Origin: [Lactobacillus] timonensis
GTDB taxonomy: Bacteria; Bacillota; Bacilli; Lactobacillales; Lactobacillaceae
Assembly: GCF_900240275.1 (NCBI RefSeq)
Contig: NZ_LT964761.1
Coordinates: 1 to 64,000 of the forward strand
Direction of reading: 5' to 3'
DNA length: 64,000 nucleotides
The position numbers and the translations under genes were made by a program. Below are positions 17,831-26,662 of the stretch, one piece after another. Positions within the stretch are counted from its first letter, which is position 1; each line of letters starts with the position of its first letter. A model generated the notes under the pieces. That model was not told where the DNA came from. It ran no database searches and was given only the letters and a program-made list of their open reading frames with translations.

Positions 17831-19231
17831 TTAGAACCGCAGCCCTTTCGGGTAAAAATTCTTAACCGTCGTCCCCACCAGCTTACCAAAGCCGCATGGG
17901 TGGCCCTCAGTAACGAGGAGGTACCAACCATTTTCATTTCCGGCATCCACCGTTAACGTATCACCATGGACGTATTGGCGCCACTGCTCGCCAGAAACAT
18001 TTAAACGGCGAACTGCCGCCATCCCGTTTGAAGAAAGTGCCAGGGCAAGCGCTAGCGATGGCTCAAAACGCTTTTTCTTGAGTGTGCCAAGGTGAAGACC
18101 CGGTCGAAGAACATGGAGACCGTCTAAGGACGTCATCAATGAAGGCAATGCATACAGTTGGTCGCCAAATTTCACCAGGCGCGACGCAGAAAACCCCGGC
18201 ATAACTTGTTGGCACCACTGTTGCCATTCCATCGTCTCTTGTCGGCTCGGTTTCATCTCTCCTTGATGCTGACGGCGTTTCTTTTTTTTCTTCGGGTGCT
18301 GCTTTGTCAGCAATCCTATCTTAGCAGAGTTGCCAACAGCTAGTTGAAACTTGGTAATGAAGTGACCCTCACCATGGTAGTGGTGAGGAAATAAGCGAAT
18401 AGCTTTGGCCAGGTCAGGATTACCATCGGCCCACTCCGGCCGACCATTATCCATCCCTTCTTCTTGATGAAGAGGGCAAATAGTTAGATCATAATTAGCC
18501 AGTAACCAGGCAGCATTCTGCTCGTCTTCCTCAGGGGCAAAGGTACAAGTGGAATACACCAGCGTTCCTCCCGGTTTGAGCATTTGCAAAGCCGACTTCA
18601 GGATCTGCCGCTGGCGGTTGGCACATTCAGCAGGATAGTCCGGATTCCAGTACTGAATTCCATCAGGGTCCTTCCGAAACATCCCCTCTCCCGAGCAGGG
18701 AGCGTCAACGAGGATTCGGTCAAAAAAACGGGGAAATTGTTTTTCTAATTCTGCTGGAGACTCGTTAGTGACGACAGTGTTCACTGCTCCCCACCGTTCC
18801 AAGTTTTCTGCTAGTACCTTGGCCCGCTTAGCAAAAATTTCGTTGGCTACTAATAGTCCCTGATTGTGCATCAGGGCAACGATCTGCGTGGATTTACCAC
18901 CCGGAGCAGCACAGAGGTCTAACACCTTCTCACCTGGCTGCGGATCTAATGCCACTGCGACGTTCATTGCCGATGGCTCCTGGCTATATACCCAACCGGT
19001 AACGTGGTCGAGTGACTTGCCGTCGACTTGCCCATAATAGCCATTAGCAACGCCAGGTACTGGCCACGATCCTGTTTCACTAATAGTGGCTTGTGGGAGC
19101 CCCGGCTTTCCCGGGTTAGCCCGAAACCCGCTGACCGCTGGTTTCGCTGTCAGTGCCCCGATAAAGTCTGCCGCCTCATGGGAACCCATCAGGCGCTGGT
19201 ATTTCTCAATAAAAGCTGCTGGCAAATCCAT
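17831..19231 (-). CDS. RsmF/YebU-type rRNA m5C methyltransferase
   Basis: This is a 466-residue NOP2/Sun-family enzyme that methylates a cytosine of rRNA using S-adenosylmethionine. The SAM motif DLCAAPGGKSTQ is at about 105-116. The two catalytic cysteines are in DAPCSGEGMFR and YSTCTF. The C-terminal approximately 170 residues match the RsmF-specific extension with a PUA-like end (HPCGFGKLVGTTVKNFYPKG). I start at 19231 (MDLPAAFIEK), where GGAGGG lies six bases upstream; the frame extends further without support. The Firmicute member is often called RsmF-like, and the exact target base is not certain from sequence. Confidence 0.92.
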   Translation of the reverse strand: MDLPAAFIEKYQRLMGSHEAADFIGALTAKPAVSGFRANPGKPGLPQATISETGSWPVPGVANGYYGQVDGKSLDHVTGWVYSQEPSAMNVAVALDPQPGEKVLDLCAAPGGKSTQIVALMHNQGLLVANEIFAKRAKVLAENLERWGAVNTVVTNESPAELEKQFPRFFDRILVDAPCSGEGMFRKDPDGIQYWNPDYPAECANRQRQILKSALQMLKPGGTLVYSTCTFAPEEDEQNAAWLLANYDLTICPLHQEEGMDNGRPEWADGNPDLAKAIRLFPHHYHGEGHFITKFQLAVGNSAKIGLLTKQHPKKKKKRRQHQGEMKPSRQETMEWQQWCQQVMPGFSASRLVKFGDQLYALPSLMTSLDGLHVLRPGLHLGTLKKKRFEPSLALALALSSNGMAAVRRLNVSGEQWRQYVHGDTLTVDAGNENGWYLLVTEGHPCGFGKLVGTTVKNFYPKGLRF

Positions 19232-19345
19232 TTCTAACCCTCCAGAATTTTCTCCGCTTATTCTAACATAGTTAGCGTGATTCCAGCTTGCTTTTCCGTG
19301 TCTCACAGTGTTAAATAGAAATATTGGAGAAAAGGAAGTGTGAAT

Positions 19346-20161
19346 ATGAGTAAGTACCTCATCGCGATTGATCTGGATGGAACGACCTTAAATGACCAGT
19401 CTCAAATCAGCTTGCGTACTCAACGGACATTGGACAAGCTCTCCCATCTGGGAAACGTTGTCAGCATCATTACTGGTCGGCCATTTCGGATTTCTCACCA
19501 GTTTTATGACCAGCTGCAACTGCACAGCCCCATGGCCAACTTGAATGGTGCCATTACCCACATTCCTTATCAGCATTGGCAAGATGAGTACTGTGACACC
19601 GTTCCGCGTGACCTGGTCTTTGACTTACTGGACCACCAACAGGAACTGGGGATCGACACGATGAGCGTTGAAGACAAGACTCACGTGTGGGCCAATAAGC
19701 CGACAAAGCTCCTCCCGGAATTTTTGCCCGACCATCTAGATCCTAACCAAATTCTCTCCCCACAAACGCTTCGTCATGACCCTGTCTGCGTTACCGTTCA
19801 TTACACGCACGATAGTTTGCCTAAGCTAAAAGCCTACGTTGAGCAAAACTATGCCCAAATTGTGGAACCGCGAGTGTGGGGTGGTCATTATGACATTATT
19901 GAACTCATTCATCGCGGAATCCACAAGGAAAAAAGCGTCAAAAAAATCGCTAACGCCTATGGTATCGACCAGCGAAACATCATTGCTTTTGGGGATGAAA
20001 GCAATGATAGTGAAATGCTGAAGTTTGCTGGGACCGGGGTAGCAATGAAAAACGCCATTAGCAAGGTCAAACAAGTCGCAAATGACGTCACCCCCTGGGA
20101 TAATAATGCCGACGGGATGGCCCGGTACCTGCAAGGTTTCTTCGGCCTGCGCGACGAATAA
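19346..20161 (+). CDS. Cof-type HAD-IIB phosphatase
   Basis: This 271-residue haloacid-dehalogenase-superfamily phosphatase acts in the cytoplasm on small phosphorylated metabolites such as sugar phosphates or flavins. Motif I is AIDLDGTTL (nucleophile and acid-base Asp near residues 8-10), motif II is SIITGRP, motif III the conserved KEKSVKKIA lysine, and motif IV AFGDESNDSEML. The type IIB cap lies between motifs II and III. I prefer the ATG at 19346, which has AAGGAAG seven bases before it, over a GTG at 19340. The substrate is unknown. The gene is divergent from the methyltransferase gene. Confidence 0.93.
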   Translation: MSKYLIAIDLDGTTLNDQSQISLRTQRTLDKLSHLGNVVSIITGRPFRISHQFYDQLQLHSPMANLNGAITHIPYQHWQDEYCDTVPRDLVFDLLDHQQELGIDTMSVEDKTHVWANKPTKLLPEFLPDHLDPNQILSPQTLRHDPVCVTVHYTHDSLPKLKAYVEQNYAQIVEPRVWGGHYDIIELIHRGIHKEKSVKKIANAYGIDQRNIIAFGDESNDSEMLKFAGTGVAMKNAISKVKQVANDVTPWDNNADGMARYLQGFFGLRDE

Positions 20162-20195
20162 CATTATCAGCAATAAAGTGAGCGTGACAAACCGT

Positions 20196-20224
20196 GAAAC
20201 AGAAATCAGAATGATTTCGTTTTT
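20196..20224 (+). terminator. Probable terminator after the Cof-type gene
   Basis: A GAAATCA / TGATTTC stem with a three-base loop is followed by GTTTTT on the plus strand, 35 bases after the HAD gene stop. The stem is short, so strength is moderate. Confidence 0.6.
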
Positions 20225-20299
20225 GAACGGTTCTAACGCGGAAGTCATTTATGACTTCGTCGTCACGACGCGCAGCTAGGCTATCCGCCGCCCCTGCGA

Positions 20300-20353
20300 A
20301 CAACAATGGCTCCTAGCGTTCGGCTTTGCCAGAACGTTAGGAGCCATTGTTGT
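20300..20353. repeat. 22-bp inverted repeat between convergent genes
   Basis: Left arm 20300-20321 (begins ACAACAATGGCTCC) and right arm 20332-20353 (ends GGAGCCATTGTTGT) pair over 22 bases with one G-T pair and a ten-base loop. No T run follows on either strand, which is unlike the other terminators in this window. A second smaller hairpin (GGAAGTCAT / ATGACTTC) lies at about 20239-20257. It could be a stable mRNA 3' end, a repeat element or a remnant of a mobile sequence. Confidence 0.85.
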
Positions 20354-20419
20354 ACCGCTTGTTAACTTTTAGTATAGATAGGAGCGATTATGTCACGGTC
20401 CTTTTGTTTCTTCGGCTTC

Positions 20420-20737
20420 TTACATGTGGATGCCAAGTGCTATCTTCGCGTACTTTGACATCCGTTCGACAGTCCAGACTGGTTCCCATACTAGTCGAAT
20501 CTGACAGTCATTAATCCCGTCAACGCTCTTAACCGCAAACCTAATTGAGCGGTCGAGCAGGTCACCAATTGGACAGCCCATCGTTGTCAGCGTCATTGTC
20601 ACCGTGCACATTCCCTGGTCATCAACGTCAATCCCGTAAATCAAACCCAGGTTAACTAGGTCAACGCCTAATTCAGGATCGATGACCTCTCCCAGGGCTG
20701 CCTTCACTTTTTCGATCAGTTCCTCATGCTTTTCCAT
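20420..20737 (-). CDS. sufT: SufT / MIP18-family (DUF59) Fe-S assembly factor
   Basis: This 105-residue protein of the MIP18 family helps mature iron-sulfur proteins. It has the family signatures VIDPELGVDLVNLGLIYG near residue 19 and TLTTMGCPIGD near 50 with the conserved reactive Cys. The aromatic VWEPVWT region near 84 is also typical. It is the last gene of the suf operon, eight to eleven bases after sufB. I start at the second of two adjacent ATGs because GGAGG is only two bases from the first. Confidence 0.9.
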   Translation of the reverse strand: MEKHEELIEKVKAALGEVIDPELGVDLVNLGLIYGIDVDDQGMCTVTMTLTTMGCPIGDLLDRSIRFAVKSVDGINDCQIRLVWEPVWTVERMSKYAKIALGIHM

Positions 20738-20748
20738 CATATCCTCCG

Positions 20749-22155
20749 TTAACCAATCGAACCTTCCATTTCAAAGCTAATCAGCCGGTTAAGTTCCACC
20801 GCGTATTCCATCGGTAATTTCTTGGTAAATGGCTCGACAAACCCCATGATAATCATTTCGGTTGCCTTGGCCTCGGATAACCCCCGGCTCATCAGGTAAT
20901 AAAGTTTTTCTTCCGAAATCTTGGAAACCCGTGCTTCGTGCTCCATTGCCACGTTAGCGTTATCGACTTCGTTGTACGGAATCGTGTCCGAACTCGACTG
21001 ATCATCCATGATAATGGTATCGCATTCGACGTGTGCCTTGGAACCATCAGCATTTTTAGTAAAGCGAACCTGTCCCCGGTAGTCCGTTGAGCCGCCACTC
21101 TTGGCAATGGATTTTGAAACAATCGAGCTCGAAGTTTGTGGCGCATTATGAATCATTCGCGCACCAGAGTCCTGATGAATACCGTTAGCGGCGACCGCAA
21201 TCGATAACATCGTCCCCCGGGCCCCTTTGCCATCCAGGTAAACACTAGGGTACTTCATCGTCACTTTCGATCCCAAGTTTCCGTCAACCCATTCCATCGT
21301 CGCGTTCTCTTGAGCAGCAGCCCGCTTGGTTTCGAGGCTGTACACGTTGTCGGACCAGTTTTGAATTGTCGTATAGCGGCAGTAAGCATCCTTTTGAACG
21401 TTGACTTCCACCACCGCGGCATGGAGGGAATCACTGGAATAATTAGGAGCGGTACACCCCTCCACGTAGTCGACACTCGCTCCTTCATCGACAATAATGA
21501 GTGTCCGTTCAAACTGACCGGAATTTTCCGCATTTAAGCGGAAGTACGACTGAATCGGTGTCTTGCAGTGAACTCCCTTAGGAACGTAAATAAAAGAACC
21601 ACCAGACCACACCGCACCATTTAAGGCCGCAAACTTATTATCATCCGGATGAACCAGCTTGCCAAACCACTTTTTAAAAAGTGCGGGATGCTCTTTGAGG
21701 GCCGTGTCAGTATCGGTGAAAATGATTCCCATTTTGTCAAACTGCTTTTTCATGTTATGGTAGACCACTTCTGACTCGTACTGTGCTGAGGAACCGGCCA
21801 GATACTTGCGTTCTGCTTCGGGGACCCCGAGCCGGTCAAACGTCCGTTTTAAGTCAGCTGGCACATCGTCCCAGTCACGGAACTTACGGTCCGTCATTTT
21901 TTGATAATACAACATATTATCGAGGTCTAAATCCGACAGGTCCGGCCCAAAGTTAGGCATCGGCATCTGCTGGTAAAGCCGGTATGACTTCAAACGAAAG
22001 TCGAGCATCCACTGCGGTTCACCCTTTTCCGCGGAAATTTGCCGTACAACATCTTCCGTGAGCCCACGGCCAGTGGAATAAGTCGGTTTAATATCGTCAT
22101 GAAAGCCATACTGATAATCTTCATCTTTGAGAATGTCACTTGCTTTGTCGGTCAT
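20749..22155 (-). CDS. sufB: Fe-S cluster scaffold protein SufB
   Basis: This 468-residue scaffold of the SufBCD complex assembles Fe-S clusters with SufC ATPase energy. It has a beta-helix core with [20 protein letters not shown], the EGCTAP segment near 240 and a C-terminal [13 protein letters not shown] helix region. The length is usual. I start at 22155 ([10 protein letters not shown]), which has GAGAGGGG six bases before it. The start overlaps the end of sufU by 20 bases, suggesting coupled translation. Confidence 0.97.
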   Translation of the reverse strand: MTDKASDILKDEDYQYGFHDDIKPTYSTGRGLTEDVVRQISAEKGEPQWMLDFRLKSYRLYQQMPMPNFGPDLSDLDLDNMLYYQKMTDRKFRDWDDVPADLKRTFDRLGVPEAERKYLAGSSAQYESEVVYHNMKKQFDKMGIIFTDTDTALKEHPALFKKWFGKLVHPDDNKFAALNGAVWSGGSFIYVPKGVHCKTPIQSYFRLNAENSGQFERTLIIVDEGASVDYVEGCTAPNYSSDSLHAAVVEVNVQKDAYCRYTTIQNWSDNVYSLETKRAAAQENATMEWVDGNLGSKVTMKYPSVYLDGKGARGTMLSIAVAANGIHQDSGARMIHNAPQTSSSIVSKSIAKSGGSTDYRGQVRFTKNADGSKAHVECDTIIMDDQSSSDTIPYNEVDNANVAMEHEARVSKISEEKLYYLMSRGLSEAKATEMIIMGFVEPFTKKLPMEYAVELNRLISFEMEGSIG

Positions 22156-22612
22156 GGGTAGCCCCTCTCTCCTGCTCATTTTGTTCCAGTGCTTGCGCTA
22201 GCGCCCACCACGATAATGTTGCGCACTTAATCCGTGCCGGAAACTGCATAATGCTGGTCAACGCTTGCGCATCACCTAATTTCGCTAACTCTGCTGGCTG
22301 GTGTTTCTTGCCAATCGCTTCGTCGGAAAACACCTTGGCCATTGCTAATGCTTCGCTGGTCGTTTTTCCAGCAACTGCATCGGCCATCATGCTCGCCGAC
22401 GCCTGACTAATTGTGCAGCCTTCCCCGGTAAAACCAATCTCAGCAACACGTCCATCAATCACCCTCAATTCAAGATTAACGGTATCGCCACAAGTGGGAT
22501 TATGAAGCGTCTGCTGGTTGGTCGGCTTCGCAATATCTCCCTTGTGGTGGGGATTGGCAGCCGCATCGAGGATAACCGCCCGATAAAGTTGATTTAACTT
22601 AGATAGTCCCAA
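22136..22612 (-). CDS. sufU: Zinc-dependent sulfurtransferase SufU
   Basis: This 158-residue IscU-like protein accepts sulfur from SufS and passes it to the SufBCD scaffold. The zinc and sulfur ligands are in [17 protein letters not shown] and KCATLSW, and the SufU-specific insert between the second and third cysteines is present. I chose the TTG start at 22612 because GAAGGAG lies ten bases before it and the protein then begins with the usual [11 protein letters not shown]; the frame extends upstream inside sufS without support. It overlaps both sufS and sufB. Confidence 0.93.
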   Translation of the reverse strand: MGLSKLNQLYRAVILDAAANPHHKGDIAKPTNQQTLHNPTCGDTVNLELRVIDGRVAEIGFTGEGCTISQASASMMADAVAGKTTSEALAMAKVFSDEAIGKKHQPAELAKLGDAQALTSIMQFPARIKCATLSWWALAQALEQNEQERGATHDRQSK

Positions 22613-23834
22613 TGTGAAAGAACTCCTTCGTTTCTCTAATTGCGTCAATTAACTGGTCAACGTCTTGCTGGCTATTGTAAACGTAAAAACTGGCACGGGC
22701 GGTGGCCGTGACACCCAGCTGGTCCATTAAAGGCTCCGCACAGTGATGGCCCGCACGAATCGCAACCCCCTCCATGTCGAGGGCCGTCGCGACGTCATGG
22801 GGATGAAGGCCAGTAATATTAAATGAAATCACACCCGTATGCTTAACCGGGTCGTGGGGACCATACACGGTGACATAGTCTTCAGCCAGTAATCGTGGTA
22901 ATGCAGTCTCAACTAACTCCTGTTCATGACGCTCAACATTAACCATCCCCAGCTGTTGCAAATAGTTCATCGCGCTGGCTAGGGAAATGGCGCCCGCGAC
23001 GTTTGGTGTCCCCGCTTCAAACTTGTGCGGTGGTTCAGCAAAAGTTGTTGCTTGCTGGCTGACGGTGCTAATCATCTCGCCACCAAACTGGTATGGGGGC
23101 ATTGCTTGCAAAAGATCGTACCGCCCGTATAAAACACCAATTCCCATGCCACTCATCATTTTATGACCAGAAAAGGCGTAAAAGTCCACTCCCAATTGCT
23201 GAACGTCGACAGCAAAATGGGGGACAGCCTGGGCACCATCAGCAACAATGATTGCACCATGCTGGTGTGCTAGTACTGCTAATTTTTTCAGCGGCGTTTT
23301 GGTCCCGAGAACATTGCTCGCGTGAGTCACGGCAACAATTTTTGTTCGGTCCGTAATCTGTTTTTCAGCAGAGTTCAGGTCCAGCGACCCCGCCGCCGTT
23401 AAGCCGATATATTTCAAACTTGCTCCAGTGGCAATTGCTAACTGTTGCCAAGGGACCAGGTTACTGTGGTGTTCGGCAATAGAGACCACAATCTCATCGC
23501 CGGCATGAACGTGTTGACGTCCGTAAGTAGCGGCAACGAGGTTTAACCCCTCAGTAGCGCCCCTGGTAAAAATAATTTCTCGCGCGTCAGCAGCATTAAT
23601 AAAGTGTTGAACCACTTTTCTTGCCTCTTCGTACTGGGTCGTTGCGCGAACTGCGAGCGTGTGAACCCCCCGGTGGACATTGGCGTTATCATGTTGGTAA
23701 AAATGCATCAAGTCGTTGAGAACCGGGGTCGGGCGCTGGGTAGTCGCCGCATTATCAAGGTAAGCCAGCCGTTCCCCATTCACCCGTTGCTCCAGAATCG
23801 GGAAATCCGAACGGATATTATCCCACTTACTCAT
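22599..23834 (-). CDS. sufS: Cysteine desulfurase SufS
   Basis: This 411-residue PLP enzyme releases sulfur from L-cysteine as a persulfide for Fe-S cluster synthesis. The PLP-binding Lys is in FSGHKMMSG near residue 226, and the persulfide-forming Cys in RAGHHCAEPLM near 365. EHHSNLVPWQ and TRGATEGLN are conserved class V aminotransferase motifs. It overlaps sufD by eight bases and sufU by fourteen, so the operon is tightly packed. Confidence 0.97.
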   Translation of the reverse strand: MSKWDNIRSDFPILEQRVNGERLAYLDNAATTQRPTPVLNDLMHFYQHDNANVHRGVHTLAVRATTQYEEARKVVQHFINAADAREIIFTRGATEGLNLVAATYGRQHVHAGDEIVVSIAEHHSNLVPWQQLAIATGASLKYIGLTAAGSLDLNSAEKQITDRTKIVAVTHASNVLGTKTPLKKLAVLAHQHGAIIVADGAQAVPHFAVDVQQLGVDFYAFSGHKMMSGMGIGVLYGRYDLLQAMPPYQFGGEMISTVSQQATTFAEPPHKFEAGTPNVAGAISLASAMNYLQQLGMVNVERHEQELVETALPRLLAEDYVTVYGPHDPVKHTGVISFNITGLHPHDVATALDMEGVAIRAGHHCAEPLMDQLGVTATARASFYVYNSQQDVDQLIDAIRETKEFFHIGTI

Positions 23835-25116
23835 TCAACAGCTTCCTTTCCAAAAGCGTGATCATTTGCTCCTCTAGCTGACGATTCGGTAGTGCCGTCA
23901 AAACCGCGCTAAGAAATCCCCGGATGACCATCCGCTTGGCTTGGTGCTCAGGAACACCACGGCTTAGCAGGTAGTACAGTTGTTGGGCATCCACCTGGCC
24001 AACACTAGCAGCATGGCCAGCATTAACATCATTTTCGTCAATCAGCAGGATCGGGTTGGCATCCCCGCGAGCTGCTGGCGACATCATCAATAAGCGGTTC
24101 TGCTGTTCGGCATTCGAACCGTGAGCACCATGCACAATTTGCCCAATCCCGTTAAAAATCAGCTCAGAACTGTCCAAAACAACGCCTCGCTGGTTAATTA
24201 ACCCAGTTGAGTGCGGGCCACGATTAGTCACCCGGTTGTTGAGGCCAACATGTTGGTGTCCGCCCGTTACCGCAATCAGTTTTGAGTCTGCTTTGCTACC
24301 TTCACCGATCAATTCCGCATCAATATCACCAAGAACATTTCCAGCGTTCATCATTCCCACTGCCCATTCCACATTGGCATCTTCTGCCAGGTGGGCACGA
24401 CGGTTCAGGTAAGTAGTAATATTGGCATCAGTTTCATCAAGTACCGCAAAATGAACCTCACTGCCTGGTTCAGCGACAACCTCCACCATCAAATTAGCCA
24501 GGTTTGCGACCGTCCCCACTGATGACAGATGCTGGACAACATGAACCACTGAGTGGGGGTGAGCCACAACCAACAGGTGGTTGACAAGCGGCTGGTGAGG
24601 ATTAGTTGCATCCTGCACCTGGTGAATCTCTAACGGTTGCTCGACAGTTATTCCGGCACCGACTTCAATGACGCATCCACTGTTTAGCGCCGCCTGGTGA
24701 TAAGCCGTCAGCCTATCTTGGTTGGCACTAATGACGGACATAAAGTACTTAGCTACTACTTCAGGGTGCTCAACCATGGCCTGATGAAGCGACTCGCAAC
24801 GAACACCCGCAGGTACTTGTTCGTCAATAATTTGCTGGTCAGAAGCAAAACTATGGAGGCTGACGTCAGTCTTATCGTTCTGCTGAGCAGCATTAATGGC
24901 TGCTGCTGACGGCTCCAAAGTCGCAAGCTTGAACTGGTCATCTGATGGCAGCAATGACCAGCCATCATAGGAAAACTCCTGCATCGTTGGCATTGGCAAC
25001 CGTGAATATAGTTCCACTGCCTTAAGCCGCCGAGCGATAAAGTCTGCAGGTTCTCCCACTTGACTTGCCGCATTTTTTATCTGTTGTTGGGTTTGCTTTA
25101 AATTGAAGGTCATCAT
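23827..25116 (-). CDS. sufD: Fe-S cluster assembly protein SufD
   Basis: This 429-residue partner of SufB in the SufBC2D complex has a beta-helix fold and no enzyme activity of its own. The C-terminal part has the shared SufB/SufD pattern (NRVTNRGPHSTGLINQRGVV, then HAASVGQVDAQQLYYLLSRG and AKRMVIRGFLS). The N-terminal half is more variable, as expected. Two adjacent ATGs (25116 and 25113) follow AAGG; either could be used. It begins eight bases after the sufC stop. Confidence 0.94.
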   Translation of the reverse strand: MMTFNLKQTQQQIKNAASQVGEPADFIARRLKAVELYSRLPMPTMQEFSYDGWSLLPSDDQFKLATLEPSAAAINAAQQNDKTDVSLHSFASDQQIIDEQVPAGVRCESLHQAMVEHPEVVAKYFMSVISANQDRLTAYHQAALNSGCVIEVGAGITVEQPLEIHQVQDATNPHQPLVNHLLVVAHPHSVVHVVQHLSSVGTVANLANLMVEVVAEPGSEVHFAVLDETDANITTYLNRRAHLAEDANVEWAVGMMNAGNVLGDIDAELIGEGSKADSKLIAVTGGHQHVGLNNRVTNRGPHSTGLINQRGVVLDSSELIFNGIGQIVHGAHGSNAEQQNRLLMMSPAARGDANPILLIDENDVNAGHAASVGQVDAQQLYYLLSRGVPEHQAKRMVIRGFLSAVLTALPNRQLEEQMITLLERKLLNE

Positions 25117-25124
25117 CCTTCCCC

Positions 25125-25919
25125 CTAGTTTTCGTCCGTCAGCTCAATTTTGAGGCCCAGCTCATCACGTAATCCGGCATAGCCTTCCTTTTCTAAGCGC
25201 TTAGCCAAATCAGGTCCCCCGGTGGCTACCACTTTGCCACCCATCATGACGTGAACCACATCAGGAACAATGTAGTTCAACAGTCGCTGGTAGTGAGTGA
25301 TGATCAAAGAACCAAAATTATCGCCGCGCATCGAATTAACTCCGCGGGCAACGACTTTCAGTGCATCGATGTCTAAGCCGGAGTCAATTTCATCGAGAAT
25401 CGCAAAGGTCGGCTTAATCATCAGTAGTTGCAAAATTTCGTTCCGCTTTTTTTCTCCCCCGGAAAAGCCTTCATTAAGGTAGCGTTCAGTCATCTCATCA
25501 CTCATATCCAACAAGTTAAGATTCTTTTCTAGTTCCTTAATAAAGTCCATCACTGATAACTGGTCATCCTTGGGTCGCCGAGCATTCATCGCCGCCCGCA
25601 GAAACTCAGCATTGGTCACTCCCTGAATCGCCGCTGGGTACTGCATAGCCAAAAAGAGACCAGCACGGGCCCGCTCGTCAACTGGTAATCCAAGGATACT
25701 TTTCCCGTTAAGGAGAATGTCGCCAGAAGTCACGTGGTAACTCGGGTTTCCCATAATGGTCTGCGAAAGGGTCGACTTTCCTGTCCCGTTGGGCCCCATT
25801 ATCGCGTGAATTTCACCAGTATTCATTACCAGGTTAACCCCGTGTAATATTTCCTGCTGCTGTTTATCTTCCTCGTCTGTTACCGTCACGTGCAAGTCTT
25901 TGATTTCCAGTTTGCTCAT
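25125..25919 (-). CDS. sufC: Fe-S assembly ATPase SufC
   Basis: This 264-residue ABC-type ATPase powers the SufBCD scaffold. Walker A is GPNGTGKST near residue 43, the signature FSGGEKKRNEI lies near 153, and Walker B is AILDEIDSGLD near 175. The SGLD end, the KKRNE extension of the signature and the cytoplasmic nature identify SufC instead of a transporter. I start at 25919 (MSKLEIKDLH) because GGAGG lies eight bases before it. It is the first gene of the suf operon. Confidence 0.97.
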   Translation of the reverse strand: MSKLEIKDLHVTVTDEEDKQQQEILHGVNLVMNTGEIHAIMGPNGTGKSTLSQTIMGNPSYHVTSGDILLNGKSILGLPVDERARAGLFLAMQYPAAIQGVTNAEFLRAAMNARRPKDDQLSVMDFIKELEKNLNLLDMSDEMTERYLNEGFSGGEKKRNEILQLLMIKPTFAILDEIDSGLDIDALKVVARGVNSMRGDNFGSLIITHYQRLLNYIVPDVVHVMMGGKVVATGGPDLAKRLEKEGYAGLRDELGLKIELTDEN

Positions 25920-25972
25920 CTGCGAGTCCTCCCACAATTTGTCCGTTATCTTTAACGACATTTTACTGCCTC

Positions 25973-25981
25973 ATTATACCA
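25973..25981 (-). promoter_or_regulatory. Extended -10 of the suf operon
   Basis: On the minus strand TGGTATAAT (TGN plus perfect TATAAT) lies about 55 bases before sufC and directly downstream of a terminator. The -35 is weak. No clear repressor operator was recognised. Confidence 0.65.
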
Positions 25982-25991
25982 GGCAAAATTA

Positions 25992-26022
25992 AAAAAGTAG
26001 GGAATTATAAGCCCTACTTTTT
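25992..26022 (-). terminator. Terminator upstream of suf, after the 53-residue ORF
   Basis: An AAAAAGTAGGG / CCCTACTTTTT stem is followed by T and A on the minus strand. Its first arm contains the stop codon of the small ORF at 26014-26175, so that gene ends inside its own terminator. Confidence 0.85.
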
Positions 26023-26175
26023 AAACTTGCCATAACGATCTTGTTCCTTGATCATACTGCTCTTCCCACGGTGGCTATTGATGAAACGTTGCTCGCCTGC
26101 AAAAATCCCAAGGTAGGACATCAACGCCCGCTGTAGCTTTGTTCGCCACCTTGTCTTTTGTTTTTGCTGATTCAT
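26014..26175 (-). CDS. Small basic protein, 53 residues, function unknown
   Basis: This short ORF lies between the HesB-like gene and the suf promoter. It starts at ATG 26175, five bases after the HesB-like stop, and ends with TAG at 26014-26016 inside a terminator stem. The product begins MNQQKQKTRWRTK, contains a short hydrophobic stretch (LMSYLGIFAG) and ends DRYGKFKK. It is strongly basic with many Lys and Arg and no cysteine. The ribosome site is weak (GGGATTGAG), which may mean coupling to the upstream gene. Its position is good evidence that it is real, but I recognise no family. A nucleic-acid or membrane-surface role is only a guess. Confidence 0.6.
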   Translation of the reverse strand: MNQQKQKTRWRTKLQRALMSYLGIFAGEQRFINSHRGKSSMIKEQDRYGKFKK

Positions 26176-26180
26176 GATTC

Positions 26181-26567
26181 TCAATCCCAGAGTTCTTCAA
26201 AATGTTGAGAAGCCGAAGTCGTCGCGTCACTTACGTGTGGAGACTGATCTTCTGAAACAGGCGCCGAAGCTATCGTCAGCCAGTTAAACTTATAAACCAA
26301 CTGCCCATCCTGAAAGTCAACCAGGACCTGTTTCCCGGAAAAATACCACTCGTCTTCAAAATCGACGTAAAAATCAATACCTGCCACTTTTGCACTGGCA
26401 ATGGGCTGTTCAGCCTGTTTGACCAGGACGGGAACAATCTTAACATGATCAACACCACTATTATGAGGGCGAACCACCCTCAAGCGCACGATCGCCGAGC
26501 TGGCCTTATTAATGTTGAGCCCCTCTTTGATGGCAGAAGCGCCCGCTGCGGTAACCTCGAGTTTCAT
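26181..26567 (-). CDS. HesB/YneR-like protein of the Fe-S biosynthesis fold, without cysteines
   Basis: This 128-residue protein resembles the HesB/IscA-like domain (PF01521 fold) found in lactobacilli: MKLEVTAAGASAIKEG at the N-terminus, LRVVRPH, GIDFYVDFEDEWYFSGKQVLVDF in the middle. Classical A-type carriers bind the cluster with three cysteines; this protein has none in its whole length, so it is unlikely to carry a cluster in the same way. The C-terminal 30 residues are Ser/Asp-rich and probably disordered. It lies just upstream of the suf operon, separated by one small gene and a terminator. Confidence 0.75.
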   Translation of the reverse strand: MKLEVTAAGASAIKEGLNINKASSAIVRLRVVRPHNSGVDHVKIVPVLVKQAEQPIASAKVAGIDFYVDFEDEWYFSGKQVLVDFQDGQLVYKFNWLTIASAPVSEDQSPHVSDATTSASQHFEELWD

Positions 26568-26662
26568 TTTATCCTCTCCTTTGGCGCTTATTTTATCACG
26601 TCAGGAACTAAAAAGCGCCCTGCTGGCCAAAGACGCCAAACGGAGCGGTTTAAGTCAAACGA

